Origin: Candidatus Aerophobota bacterium
GTDB lineage: Bacteria > Aerophobota > Aerophobia > Aerophobales > JAGGXI01
Reading direction: 5' to 3'
DNA: 20,316 nucleotides
Assembly: GCA_021163155.1 (NCBI GenBank)
Contig: JAGGXI010000024.1
Location: 1-20,316 of the forward strand
Positions within the stretch are counted from its first letter, which is position 1. Each line of letters opens with the position of its first letter. Below, piece after piece: positions 1 through 8,100 of this stretch. A program made the translations under genes and the position numbers. The notes beneath the pieces were generated by a model, which saw only the letters and a program-made list of their open reading frames with translations, ran no database searches and had not been told where the DNA came from.

Positions 1-81
1 AGAAAGATTAATTTCAAAATCACAAATATCACATTTAAGCTGTAGTTATCCTTGCACTATCAAGATTGATCGGTAAAGTAA

Positions 82-160
82 GGTAGCCGCAACCTTCAGG
101 TTGCGCTGTTTTACGCAGGCTCTGAGCCTCGCGGCTACCATTTTTTTCGTGCAAAAGTTG
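82..160. repeat. REP-like palindromic repeat, copy 1
   Basis: Outer 9-base arms GGTAGCCGC (82-90) and GCGGCTACC (131-139) enclose two smaller hairpins: GCAACCT/AGGTTGC (89-104) and AGGCTC/GAGCCT (117-129). As RNA or single-stranded DNA this would fold as a three-way junction. A run of seven T follows (141-147), so it could also end transcription entering from the left. The same block, including about 20 bases of flank (T-run then CGTGCAAAAGTT), recurs inverted at 17666-17760. The architecture resembles REP/BIME elements moved by Y1 (RAYT) transposases; no such transposase is in the window, so that link is inference. Confidence 0.8.
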
Positions 161-161
161 C

Positions 162-187
162 TTGACATAATAAGAATAAGAAAATTT
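162..187 (+). repeat. Partial copy of the TTGACATAATAAGA repeat
   Basis: This stretch shares TTGACATAATAAGA, then an AAAATTT segment, with the longer repeats at 1091-1134 and 16711-16753. The GGGGTCAGGTCT half seen in those copies is missing here. It directly follows palindrome copy 1. TTGACA could serve as a -35 box, but no well-spaced -10 follows, so I do not call a promoter. Confidence 0.5.
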
Positions 188-227
188 CTGCTATGCTAAA
201 AACGGAAAGGATTGGTCCAGCTTGAAA

Positions 228-422
228 AAGAGGCGTATCTGTAAGCATCTTTCTGAATTTGTGGATACAGAGGAAAATGGTAAAATTAATAATATAGTGC
301 AGACCTTTGAGCTTTATTTTAGCTTAAATAGAGTAAGTATCCCTACTCGTTATCCCAATGATTTGTAAAGAATACTGAAAGACTACAATAAAAAAGAGCG
401 GAAGATAGTTTATGGGGGGTAA
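228..422 (+). pseudogene. HEPN-domain gene remnant ending in an MNT-like tail
   Basis: The frame reads from about 228 to a stop at 420-422 and contains an internal TAA at 366-368. It matches the C-terminal half of the HEPN protein at 482-871, including the shared IPTRYP block (against VPTRYP) and an ILKDYNK helix. The last residues, KIVYGG then stop, instead look like the end of an MNT nucleotidyltransferase. This suggests a deletion fused a HEPN tail to an MNT tail. At DNA level 340-400 is clearly similar to 1672-1730, so the two are duplicated relatives. No start codon or ribosome site is evident. The rest of 1-481 holds only the palindrome and repeat described separately and an 18-codon frame at 429-485. 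Confidence 0.65.
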
Positions 423-445
423 ACACTTATGAAATATCCAAAATA

Positions 446-460
446 CCAGACGCTGTCTGG
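446..460. promoter_or_regulatory. 15-base inverted repeat upstream of HEPN gene
   Basis: CCAGAC-GCT-GTCTGG is a perfect 6+3+6 dyad ending 21 bases before the HEPN start at 482. It lies inside a short frame (429-485, 18 codons) that overlaps the HEPN start as ATGA, so it could be coding sequence of a gene stub. An operator role is only a possibility; no second copy was seen. Confidence 0.25.
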
Positions 461-481
461 CAAATCGCTATGGAATAAAAT

Positions 482-871
482 ATGAATAAAGGATTTAAGT
501 CTTCAGAAGAGTGGTTTAAGCAGGCAGATTACGATATTAATACAGCTGAAGCAATGTTTAAGACGGAAAGATACATTTACGCAGTTTTTATGTGTCATCT
601 ATCTATTGAAAAAGCATTGAAGGGGCTTTATGCTAAAAACCTCCAGAAAAACCCGCCTAAGACTTATGATTTAAATTACTTAAGCAAAAAAATAAATTTA
701 AGCTTACCAAAAGGACTTCAAAGTTTTATGAATAACCTCAATGATTTAAGTGTTCCTACAAGATATCCTGATGAAATTGAAACTTTATTAAAACAATATA
801 ATAAAGTAAGAGTAAAAGATGTATTGAAAATGAGCAGGGAGTTATTATTATGGTTAAAAGAGAGGTTGTAA
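482..871 (+). CDS. HEPN domain protein (MNT partner)
   Basis: The 129-residue, all-helical protein fits the PF05168-type HEPN family, which pairs with minimal nucleotidyltransferases (MNT) in toxin-antitoxin or antiviral modules; many HEPN proteins are RNases. Visible signatures are the N-terminal EEWFKQADYDINTAE helix (9-23), the IEKALKGLYAK helix (42-52) and VPTRYPDE (91-98). Where the family usually carries an Arg...His-Asp-Leu catalytic segment, this protein has KTYDL (60-64), with Tyr in place of His, so RNase activity may be lost. The start ATG overlaps the stop of an upstream 18-codon frame. Its 3' end overlaps the MNT gene by 22 bases, the usual layout for this pair. I am confident of the family and unsure of activity. 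Confidence 0.85.
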   Translation: MNKGFKSSEEWFKQADYDINTAEAMFKTERYIYAVFMCHLSIEKALKGLYAKNLQKNPPKTYDLNYLSKKINLSLPKGLQSFMNNLNDLSVPTRYPDEIETLLKQYNKVRVKDVLKMSRELLLWLKERL

Positions 872-1137
872 AAGCAGTTAAAATTTTAGAAAAACTTCTT
901 CGAGAGCGGGGAATTAAAATTTATAAAATAGTAGTTTTTGGTTCTTACGCAAAAGGAAAAGAGAAAAAAGAAAGCGACCTCGATATAATAGTTGTTTCTG
1001 ATAATTTTGAGGGTAAAAATATATTTGAAAAAGTGAAACTTGTAAGTGGAATACACAGAAAACTTGTTGAAAAAATTATAATGAGAAATAGGGGTCAGGT
1101 CTTCAAACTTGACATAATAAGAAAACTTACGTTATAA
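850..1137 (+). CDS. MNT-type nucleotidyltransferase, C-terminus replaced by a repeat
   Basis: MntA-like proteins transfer nucleotides to, and so neutralise, their HEPN partner. Residues 27-47 carry the core: VVFGSYAKG with Gly31-Ser32, then the metal-binding pair Asp43 and Asp45 (SDLD). A GGGAG site (838-842) precedes the ATG at 850, which overlaps the HEPN stop. From about residue 81 onward the protein is encoded by the GGGGTCAGGTCT repeat at 1091-1134, giving a 95-residue product against 110 for the relative at 1771-2103. The native third-Asp segment and the conserved VVYxG ending are lost. The repeat happens to encode KLDII, which resembles the PLDII carrying the third Asp in the relative, though about seven residues further along. 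It is probably a broken gene, but a repaired fold is not excluded. Confidence 0.75.
   Translation: MVKREVVKAVKILEKLLRERGIKIYKIVVFGSYAKGKEKKESDLDIIVVSDNFEGKNIFEKVKLVSGIHRKLVEKIIMRNRGQVFKLDIIRKLTL
1091..1134 (+). repeat. Dispersed GGGGTCAGGTCT...TTGACATAATAAGAA repeat, copy inside MNT gene
   Basis: GGGGTCAGGTCT is followed by TTGACATAATAAGAA and an AAAACTTACGT segment. A near-identical arrangement in the same orientation lies at 16712-16753, and a partial copy at 162-187. It interrupts the MNT reading frame and supplies its last 15 codons. GGGGTCAGGTCT-type motifs are, in my recollection, common at edges of IS200/Y1-type elements in bacterial genomes; that identification is inference. Confidence 0.7.
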
Positions 1138-1167
1138 GTAAGATACTCAAAAAATCAGGAGTTTATA

Positions 1168-1638
1168 ATGGACCCTATACCTTTGAAAGTTGTTGAAAGA
1201 ACATGGAGAAAAATGAGCACTATGCCTTTGCAAAAACTCCCTAACCTGATTAACTTTATGCGGAAACAGCAGCCCTTTGTCCTTGCCTATCTTTTAGCGA
1301 TAGGCCATGAAATCTTCAACCAGGATGAGCAAGAACAGCTACTTTATTTAGGGGTAGTAGTCTGGCAAATAATGTCACAGGGGAGTAAGCCTCTAACTAA
1401 AATTACAGGGGATGCTCTAGATGAGGCGGAAAAGACAAATATGAAAATGCTGGAATATCTTGCAGGTGAATTAGAAGCTGGTTTTATGGATACTACTAAA
1501 AAAATAATTAGTAACTATCCTCAACCGGAGGTTTTAAAATACGTTGTGGAGGCATTAATGGAAGAACCAGAGGAAGACTATTTCGTAAGAGATGAAAATA
1601 AGGGATATATATTTATCTACTTAAAAAACCATAATTGA
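1168..1638 (+). CDS. Hypothetical helical protein, 156 residues
   Basis: I do not recognise a named family. The protein looks soluble and mostly helical, with no signal peptide and no catalytic motif that I can identify. It opens with a basic MDPIPLKVVERTWRKM stretch, has a hydrophobic helix around residues 34-50 and an acidic region near 140, and ends in an aromatic IFIYLKNHN. An AGGAG-like site (about 1156-1160) precedes the ATG. It sits alone between two damaged HEPN/MNT pairs, with the truncated MNT on its left and a HEPN C-terminal fragment on its right. It may have been carried in with the rearrangements that broke both pairs. The frame is long, has a ribosome site and has sensible composition, so I take it as a real gene. 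Confidence 0.7.
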   Translation: MDPIPLKVVERTWRKMSTMPLQKLPNLINFMRKQQPFVLAYLLAIGHEIFNQDEQEQLLYLGVVVWQIMSQGSKPLTKITGDALDEAEKTNMKMLEYLAGELEAGFMDTTKKIISNYPQPEVLKYVVEALMEEPEEDYFVRDENKGYIFIYLKNHN

Positions 1639-1657
1639 TTGCTTTAATAGGTAATTT

Positions 1658-1810
1658 ATGGAGAGAATAAGTGCCCCTACTCGTTATCTTGATAATTTGC
1701 AAAGAATGCTGAAAGACTATAATAAAGAGAGATCAGAAGATATCTTAAAGAAAACTTTGGAGGCTTTAAAATGGTTAAAGATAGAGTTACAAAAGCAGTT
1801 GAGTTTTTAG
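1658..1810 (+). pseudogene. HEPN domain C-terminal fragment
   Basis: This 50-codon frame starts at an ATG (1658) with no good ribosome site. It encodes APTRYLDNLQRMLKDYNKER and then a KTLEALKWLK helix, which matches only the last third of HEPN proteins (compare VPTRYPDE and the final helix of the 482-871 product). The N-terminal two thirds are absent, and the preceding DNA belongs to the end of the 1168-1638 gene. It overlaps the MNT start at 1771 as an intact HEPN would, so it is the remains of that MNT's partner. Confidence 0.7.
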
Positions 1811-2103
1811 CACAATGCTTGAGAGAAAGCAGCCTGGAGTTTTCGAAGATTATCCTGTTTGGCTCACAAGCCAAAGGAGCAGCAACAGAGGAAAGCGATA
1901 TCGATGTTGTTATTATTTGTGATAATTTTAAAGGAAAAGACATATTTGAGCGAGCAACTCTCACAAAGGATGCAGAAATTAAGACAATTAAAAAATTTAT
2001 GCTCCCTTTAGATATAATCACTATGACTCCTGAGGAGTGGGGAAAGGGAGACTCATTAATTGTTGAGTTTGCCAAAGGAGGAGAAGTAGTTTATGAGGGA
2101 TAA
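1771..2103 (+). CDS. MNT-type nucleotidyltransferase (HEPN partner)
   Basis: This 110-residue minimal nucleotidyltransferase is apparently complete. Motifs are ILFGSQAKG with Gly31-Ser32, the paired aspartates Asp43 and Asp45 (SDID), and the third aspartate Asp81 in PLDIITMTPEEW. It ends in the family-typical GEVVYEG. MntA enzymes add AMP to a HEPN toxin and act as its antitoxin. Here the cognate HEPN survives only as the fragment at 1658-1810, so this looks like an orphan antitoxin or an enzyme with another target. GGAGG at 1759-1763 provides a ribosome site 7 bases before the ATG. Its stop (2101-2103) overlaps a 27-codon frame that bridges to the helicase gene, so it could be co-transcribed with the defence-like operon. 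Confidence 0.85.
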   Translation: MVKDRVTKAVEFLAQCLRESSLEFSKIILFGSQAKGAATEESDIDVVIICDNFKGKDIFERATLTKDAEIKTIKKFMLPLDIITMTPEEWGKGDSLIVEFAKGGEVVYEG

Positions 2104-2176
2104 AACCATCTTTAGCGCAGTAAGTTTAGTTAAGAATTACATAAAAGATTATACAAAGGTTGTGAACAATGAATAA
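2093..2176 (+). CDS. Possible 27-residue bridging ORF
   Basis: ATG at 2093 lies in the end of the MNT gene behind GGAGGAG, with good spacing, and the TAA at 2174-2176 overlaps the helicase start at 2169. The peptide is basic and helical (SLVKNYIKDYTK). It may be a stub of a lost HEPN-like gene or a short coupling peptide that passes ribosomes from the MNT gene to the helicase gene. Too short to assign. Confidence 0.35.
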   Translation: MRDKTIFSAVSLVKNYIKDYTKVVNNE

Positions 2177-5165
2177 AATAGGTTCAACTTCTAAAATAGT
2201 AGTTGATAATCGAGGAGAAAACACCTTGCTTGCCTTGCTAAGGAGTCTGCTCTCTCAGGCTATTTCCTTAGATATTGCCACTGGTTATTTTGAAATTGGC
2301 TCGCTCATTTCTTTACAAGGCTCCTGGCAACATCTTAAGAATTTACGAATTATTCTTGGCGATGAAACTTCAAAAAGAACAAGACGAGAATTGGTCGAAA
2401 GCATAAAGAGGCAATGTAATGAGAGTATAGAAGTAGAGAAGGAGCGAGATGATACACTTAAGGGGCTTGATGCAATTAGAGATGCCCTGGATAACAAAAA
2501 GATTCGAATAAAGATTTATACCCGGGCGAAATTTCATCCAAAGACATATCTAGTGAGAAATGAAGCATTAAAATCCCCTGATTATGCAATAGTCGGCTCA
2601 AGTAATTTCACTCGACCTGGTCTTACGAAAAACCTGGAGCTCAATATTTTTACACAAGAAAAGAATCAGGTAGAAGCTGTGAAAATGTGGTTTTCAGAAA
2701 TATGGTCTGAATCTGAGGAGTTGATAAATCCTGAAATATTGAGAGTGATTATTCCTCATTTGAAATTGTATCTTCCCTTTGAAGTATATGCAAAAGCTCT
2801 TTATGAGTATTTCTTGGGCCGGGAGAAAACACCATTAGAATGGGAGGAGAAAGAGTCGGTAATTTATCCGATTCTTGATAAATACCAGAAAGACGGTTAT
2901 CATCAAGCCTTAAAAATTGCCGAGACTTGGGGAGGTGCATTAATATGCGATAGCGTTGGCTTGGGTAAGACCTTTATTGGGCTTATGCTTTTAGAATATT
3001 ATCTTCATCTCGGCAAAAGAGTTTTACTGATAGTACCAAAATCAAGTCGAAAAAGCGTTTGGGAAAGATTCATTAAAAAATATTTAAGGCCTCATAGAAG
3101 GTATGTTTATCAACAAACATTTCGTATATATAATCACACTGATTTTGGGCGAGAGGAGACCAGAGCTATCCCAAACGAAGCATTCGAAGAAATGAAGAAG
3201 GATACCGATGTTATTATTGTTGATGAAGCGCATCATTTCCGTAATTCAGGAATAGCACGCAGTAAAAAACTCTACGAGCTTTGCAAAGAGAAAATTGTTT
3301 ATTTTATCACTGCTACTCCAATTAATAATTCTCTTTACGATCTTTTCCATCTGATTAATTACTTTGCAAGAAATCGTTGGAGTTATTTTGAATCTATTGG
3401 CATTCGAGACCTAAGGAGTCATTTCAAAGAAGCAGAGGAAAAAATGGAAAGAGAAATTGAATTCGGCGATATTCAAGCAAAGGCAGTGTCGACCGATTTC
3501 CTGAGAACTGATAAGCTTCTTAAAGCCATCCTCATCCAGCGAAGTCGTGCTTTTGTTAAATCTTTAGAAACAGAGAATGATAAAGTTCCATTTTTCCCCG
3601 AGCGTCAGCCGCCGAAAATAGTTGAATATTTCTTATCAAAAGTTTATCGAGGTCTTTATGGTGATATAAAATCAGCTTTTGGCAGGAAGGAACCTCTTCT
3701 TACACTTGCAATTTATAATCCAGAGGCCTACCGAAAGAGGAAAAAGGATGAAAGCATTGAACGTAGAGAAAAGCAAGTTATCGGGCTTATCAGAACCTTA
3801 TTGTTGAAAAGGCTGGAGAGCTCATATAAGGCATTTGAGGCGAGTTTAGAGGGACTTTTGTTCAAAATGTTTCAGTTCGCAAAGGTTCATCGTCCGAAAC
3901 TTATAAAAATGTGGGAGGTGGAATATATAAACCAGTGGAAAGTAGTTAAAAAGCATCGCTTGGAGCGATTCGACCTTGAAGAAGAATCAGAGGAGGAAGA
4001 TGAAGTTCCAAATATTCCTGAAAAACTTGAGGAAAGTGAATACAAAATTGATAAACTTATTTCATTAGTTCTCGATGATATGACTCAAATTGTAACAATA
4101 CTTTCCAAAGTATATGAGCATTTATCACCTAAAACCGATGATAAACTGAGAAAACTTGCTACTCATTTACAAAATGAAGATATCTTGAAAAACCAAAAAG
4201 TTGTTATCTTCACCGAATTCCGTGATACTGCACGATACTTATTCAAGCAGTTAAAAGATAGATATAAATTTACAAATGTTGAGGAATTGGATAGCACACG
4301 CAACATTGACAGAGAGAAAATCATAAAACGCTTTGCTCCCTATTACAATTGTTCTGATGAGGAACTGCAGGATTATGTTGGCCTAGATAGGAAATATGAA
4401 CCTGTTCGCATATTGATAAGCACTGATGTTCTCTCTGAAAGTTTAAATCTACAGGATGCAAATATCGTTATAAATTATGATCTACACTGGAATCCGGTTC
4501 GCTTAATGCAACGGATTGGAAGGGTTGATAGAAGAATTGATTTAACGAAACCTATCCATCACGATAAAGTTTACTTTTATAATTTCTTGCCTCCAAATGA
4601 GCTCGAAGACCTACTTCACCTAATGAAAAAGATTACAGGCAAAGTTACTCGCATAAATAAAACCCTCGGTCTTGAGGCGCCACTTATTAGACCTGATGAC
4701 CCGGTTGAAACTTTGAAACTTTTTAATGAACGCTATGAAGGACGGCATAGCGTTGAAGAAAAATTGAGATTAGAATTGAACAAAATTGCAAGAGAGCATC
4801 CCGACCTTTATAAAAATCTTCCGTATCTTCCATTAAGGCTTTTCAGTGGCAAACGAGCTGTTTCTGAATCTTGCAAAGGCCTTTTTTGCTGTTACAAATT
4901 TCCACCGATAGAGGAAGGTAAGCCCCAGGAGGTGAGGTGGTATTTTCGTGGATCTGCTGCAGAAAAAATATTAGAAGAAGTTGAAAGCATCTATGAGAAG
5001 ATTCAATGTTTGCCAGATACTCCAAGAGCAACGATAGTTTCACCAGAGGAGCTGGCTGAACAGAGAAAAAATATAGAAAGGTATATTAAGAATACCTATT
5101 TGAGGGCTCTGCAAGCCCCGCAGAATTATAAGCCAACTCTTTTATGTTGGATGGAGGTATGCTGA
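2169..5165 (+). CDS. PLD-domain SNF2-type helicase/ATPase of a restriction or defence system
   Basis: The 998-residue protein has two parts. The N-terminal part (about 1-200) is a phospholipase-D-like domain with HxK (His123, Lys125) and GSSN (143-146), the pattern of PLD-family nucleases. Residues 240-830 form a superfamily 2 helicase core: Walker A DSVGLGKT (261-268), DEAH box (352-355), TATP (381-384), and a second RecA lobe with VVIFTEF, DVLSESLNLQ and QRIGRVDRR (781-789). Such proteins use ATP to move on DNA; the PLD part could cleave or bind it. Only one HxK/GSxN half-site is visible, so a nuclease would need to dimerise. The stop overlaps the methyltransferase start (TGATG). DrmD of DISARM and archaeal PLD-helicases are the closest relatives I can suggest. 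Family is sure; exact system is not. Confidence 0.9.
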   Translation: MNKIGSTSKIVVDNRGENTLLALLRSLLSQAISLDIATGYFEIGSLISLQGSWQHLKNLRIILGDETSKRTRRELVESIKRQCNESIEVEKERDDTLKGLDAIRDALDNKKIRIKIYTRAKFHPKTYLVRNEALKSPDYAIVGSSNFTRPGLTKNLELNIFTQEKNQVEAVKMWFSEIWSESEELINPEILRVIIPHLKLYLPFEVYAKALYEYFLGREKTPLEWEEKESVIYPILDKYQKDGYHQALKIAETWGGALICDSVGLGKTFIGLMLLEYYLHLGKRVLLIVPKSSRKSVWERFIKKYLRPHRRYVYQQTFRIYNHTDFGREETRAIPNEAFEEMKKDTDVIIVDEAHHFRNSGIARSKKLYELCKEKIVYFITATPINNSLYDLFHLINYFARNRWSYFESIGIRDLRSHFKEAEEKMEREIEFGDIQAKAVSTDFLRTDKLLKAILIQRSRAFVKSLETENDKVPFFPERQPPKIVEYFLSKVYRGLYGDIKSAFGRKEPLLTLAIYNPEAYRKRKKDESIERREKQVIGLIRTLLLKRLESSYKAFEASLEGLLFKMFQFAKVHRPKLIKMWEVEYINQWKVVKKHRLERFDLEEESEEEDEVPNIPEKLEESEYKIDKLISLVLDDMTQIVTILSKVYEHLSPKTDDKLRKLATHLQNEDILKNQKVVIFTEFRDTARYLFKQLKDRYKFTNVEELDSTRNIDREKIIKRFAPYYNCSDEELQDYVGLDRKYEPVRILISTDVLSESLNLQDANIVINYDLHWNPVRLMQRIGRVDRRIDLTKPIHHDKVYFYNFLPPNELEDLLHLMKKITGKVTRINKTLGLEAPLIRPDDPVETLKLFNERYEGRHSVEEKLRLELNKIAREHPDLYKNLPYLPLRLFSGKRAVSESCKGLFCCYKFPPIEEGKPQEVRWYFRGSAAEKILEEVESIYEKIQCLPDTPRATIVSPEELAEQRKNIERYIKNTYLRALQAPQNYKPTLLCWMEVC
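5153..5157 (+). promoter_or_regulatory. Ribosome binding site fixing the methyltransferase start
   Basis: GGAGG ends 7 bases before ATG 5165. The in-frame ATG at 5144 lies upstream of this site and has no comparable one, and ATG 5159 is too close. Start 5165 also gives a TGATG stop-start overlap with the helicase, typical of translational coupling. Confidence 0.75.
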
Positions 5166-8100
5166 TGGTAACTATTAGGCCAGAGGATTTGAATTTTAGG
5201 GATTTTGGAGGTTTTAGGGATTTTTTGCAAGAGAAGCTAAATTGGCCCATTAGAGAAGTTTCTAAGGAATCGTTGACCTATGAATATCTGCCTGAGGAAT
5301 TGAAAATCGATGGGAAGCAGATAAATAGATTTACTGGAGATACAATTTACCAGTTGATTCCTGTAGTGAGAAATCAGCCCTGGGGTATCTTCCTTCTTGA
5401 ATTAAACATTCCTAAAGTATATATTACTTTTCTGAGGCTAATTCTTCACGGCCTTGTCCCTTACCGACGAAAATTATCATCTACTATGCCTACCTGGGAA
5501 ATTGAAAATTTGCTCTTTATCTGCACTTATAATTATAAAGATTTTACCTTTGCTCACTTCAAAGGTAAAAAATATCAGAAGGCAAAACTTTCAACTTTTA
5601 ACTGGACTTCTGGTGAGACAAGATTTCGGACTTTGTGTGAATTTAACCTACCTCCTCTCTTTTATAATGAAGAATTCAAGGATAATCCTCAAAAATGGCT
5701 TAAAGAATGGTCAAAGGCATTTGATAAGGAAAAACTCACTAAAGAGTTCTTTGAAGCGTATAAGTTTGCTCTGAAATTCATAAAAGACATACTATCGGCT
5801 CAAAACAAAGCTTCGCCACAAGAGGTTCACTCTTTTGCTCAGCAACTATTATCGCGAATAATGTTTCTTTATTTTGTGGAAAAGAAGGGATGGCTAAAAT
5901 GGAAGGATTATGTTCAGGATAAAAAATACATTTCGAACCTATGGGTAAAGTACAAAAAGTGTAAAAAACACGAAGATACTTTTTATTCCTTATGGCTTTC
6001 TTCTCTTTTCTTTCAAGCATTCAACAAAAAACATAGATATTTCAACCTTGGCCTTCCTGATGAGATAAAAGAGTCGTTAGACCTTATGCCATATTTGAAT
6101 GGAGGACTTTTTACGGAGAATGAGCTTGATAAAATAGGTTTTAATGTTCCCGATAAAGTCTTTGAATTATTATTTGAAATAGACCCTTATGATAAAAGAA
6201 GGGGATTCCTCGAGCGATACAATTTTACCATTCGTGAAGATACCCCGCTCGATGTAGAAGTCGCTGTTGATCCTGAGATGCTTGGTAAAGTTTATGAGTC
6301 CCTTATCTCTGAAGAGGAGAGGGGCAAAGCAGGTATCTTTTATACTCCACGAACAGAGATTGACTATATGTGTCGGCTTTCCTTGGTTGAGTATCTATTT
6401 GAAGAGACCAAAATATCCAAAGAAGAGCTCATTTCTTTAATATTTGAACCTCAAACGATTTTAAAATACGAAGGTGAAGCAAATTTGAAGCAAATAAGAA
6501 GAGCTCTTGATAAAGTTAGAGTCGTGGACCCTGCTGTGGGTTCTGCATCATTTCTGGTAGGAATGATGAATGTACTTGTGGATATTCAAAATAACCTCTC
6601 TTTGAAGATTGAGGGAAGAGAGGAGAATATATTCGCTTTAAAGAACAAAATTATCTCAGAAAATCTTTACGGAGTTGATGTAAAGGATTGGGCAGTAATG
6701 ATAGGAGAGCTCAGACTATGGCTTTCTTTAGTAATAGATACAGATGAGAAGGAGCTGGACAAAATGGGGCGAAATATTTATCAACACCCACTTCTTCCAA
6801 ATCTTACTTTTAAGATAACCCAAGGCGATAGTCTTATTGAGGAAATTGCTGGGATTCCTTTATCTTTACGAGGAGAATTTAAGTACATCCCAAGATTAAT
6901 TAAACAAAAATTGACCGAAATAATTGATAAAAAGGCGGAATACTTCAGGAATGCAAGGCTTGACAGGAAAAAGGAAATAGAAAATTTAGAGAATGAACTT
7001 TTCAAAAGTATTGTTAAAAATGAAATTAAAAAAATTGACAGAGAGATTAAAAAAATAGAGGTTCAGGTATATGGAGAGCCTGAGCAATTGACATTTGTTA
7101 AGCCAACCGTAAAGCAAGAAAGCCTTTTTAAAGAAGAAATGCGAAGGCTAAAACAAAAAATTAAGGAGTTATTTATAAAGAAAGAAAAGCTCCAGAAAGC
7201 TCTTGAAGGTCTTGGGAAGAAAGAAACAAAGGATTATTTTCTCTGGGAAATTGATTTCACTGAGATATTCGCTGAGAAAGACGGCTTTGACATTGTCATT
7301 GGTAATCCACCGTATGTGAGGCAAGAGATGATTACCTTTCCACTTGAGAGAAAAGAAGATTATAAAGACTTAGAGGAATGGAGAGCGAGGAAGAAATTAT
7401 ATAAAGAAAAACTTGCCAACTCAGTAAGAATACACTGGGGTAATCTTATAAAGATAAATAAAAAGAGCGACCTTTATGTCTATTTTTATTATCAGGGGTT
7501 AGCGTTACTTCGGCCAAACGGTATTTTTTGTTTCATTAATTCAAACTCCTGGCTTGATGTAGGGTATGGAGCATCTTTACAGGAATTCCTGCTGAAAAAT
7601 ATGGAACCACTTTACATCGTGGATAATCAAGCAAAGCGTTCATTTAAACAATCAGATATCAATACAATAATAGTTGCTATAAGGAGACCGCAGGAAGTAA
7701 GAGATAATATAGTAAAATTTACCAACTACAAAAAGCCTTTTGAGGAAGTATTAACTCCTGATAATCTTGTTGAAATAGAGAAGTCCTCTAAGATTAAAAC
7801 CACAGAGGATTTTCGTGTCTTCCCTATAACTAAAAAGGAGCTTCTTAAAGACGGCATTGAGTTACCTAAAGAAAAAACATTACTTAAAAGACCCGAAGAC
7901 CTTTCCTATATTGGAGGCAAATGGGGAGGAAAATATCTAAGGGCACCAGATATATTTTTCAAGATATTGGAAAAAGGGAAAGGAAAATTGATGAGGCTGG
8001 GTGAGATCGCAGAAACTAAAACAGGAATAATTACCGGAAATAATGCAAAATTTTATAAAGCACGAGATAAAATATCGTTTATAAAAGGTTTTTTGCCGTG

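Noticed and set aside
162-197. Possible promoter (TTGACA at 162-167, TATGCT at 192-197)
   Set aside because: Spacing is 24 bases, too long, and TTGACA is part of a repeat found elsewhere inside genes.
429-485. 18-codon frame overlapping the HEPN start
   Set aside because: Too short to support as a gene; it may be a stub and is mentioned with the HEPN gene and nearby dyad.
1677-2075. Minus-strand open frame of 132 codons
   Set aside because: It lies antisense to the MNT gene, whose motifs are clear; it has low-complexity Ser/Leu composition and no recognisable motif.
5165-5800. PD-(D/E)xK nuclease in the methyltransferase N-terminus (type IIG/IIL enzyme)
   Set aside because: LLELNIPK near residue 80 is faintly similar, but the essential Glu-x-Lys spacing and upstream Asp are not convincing.
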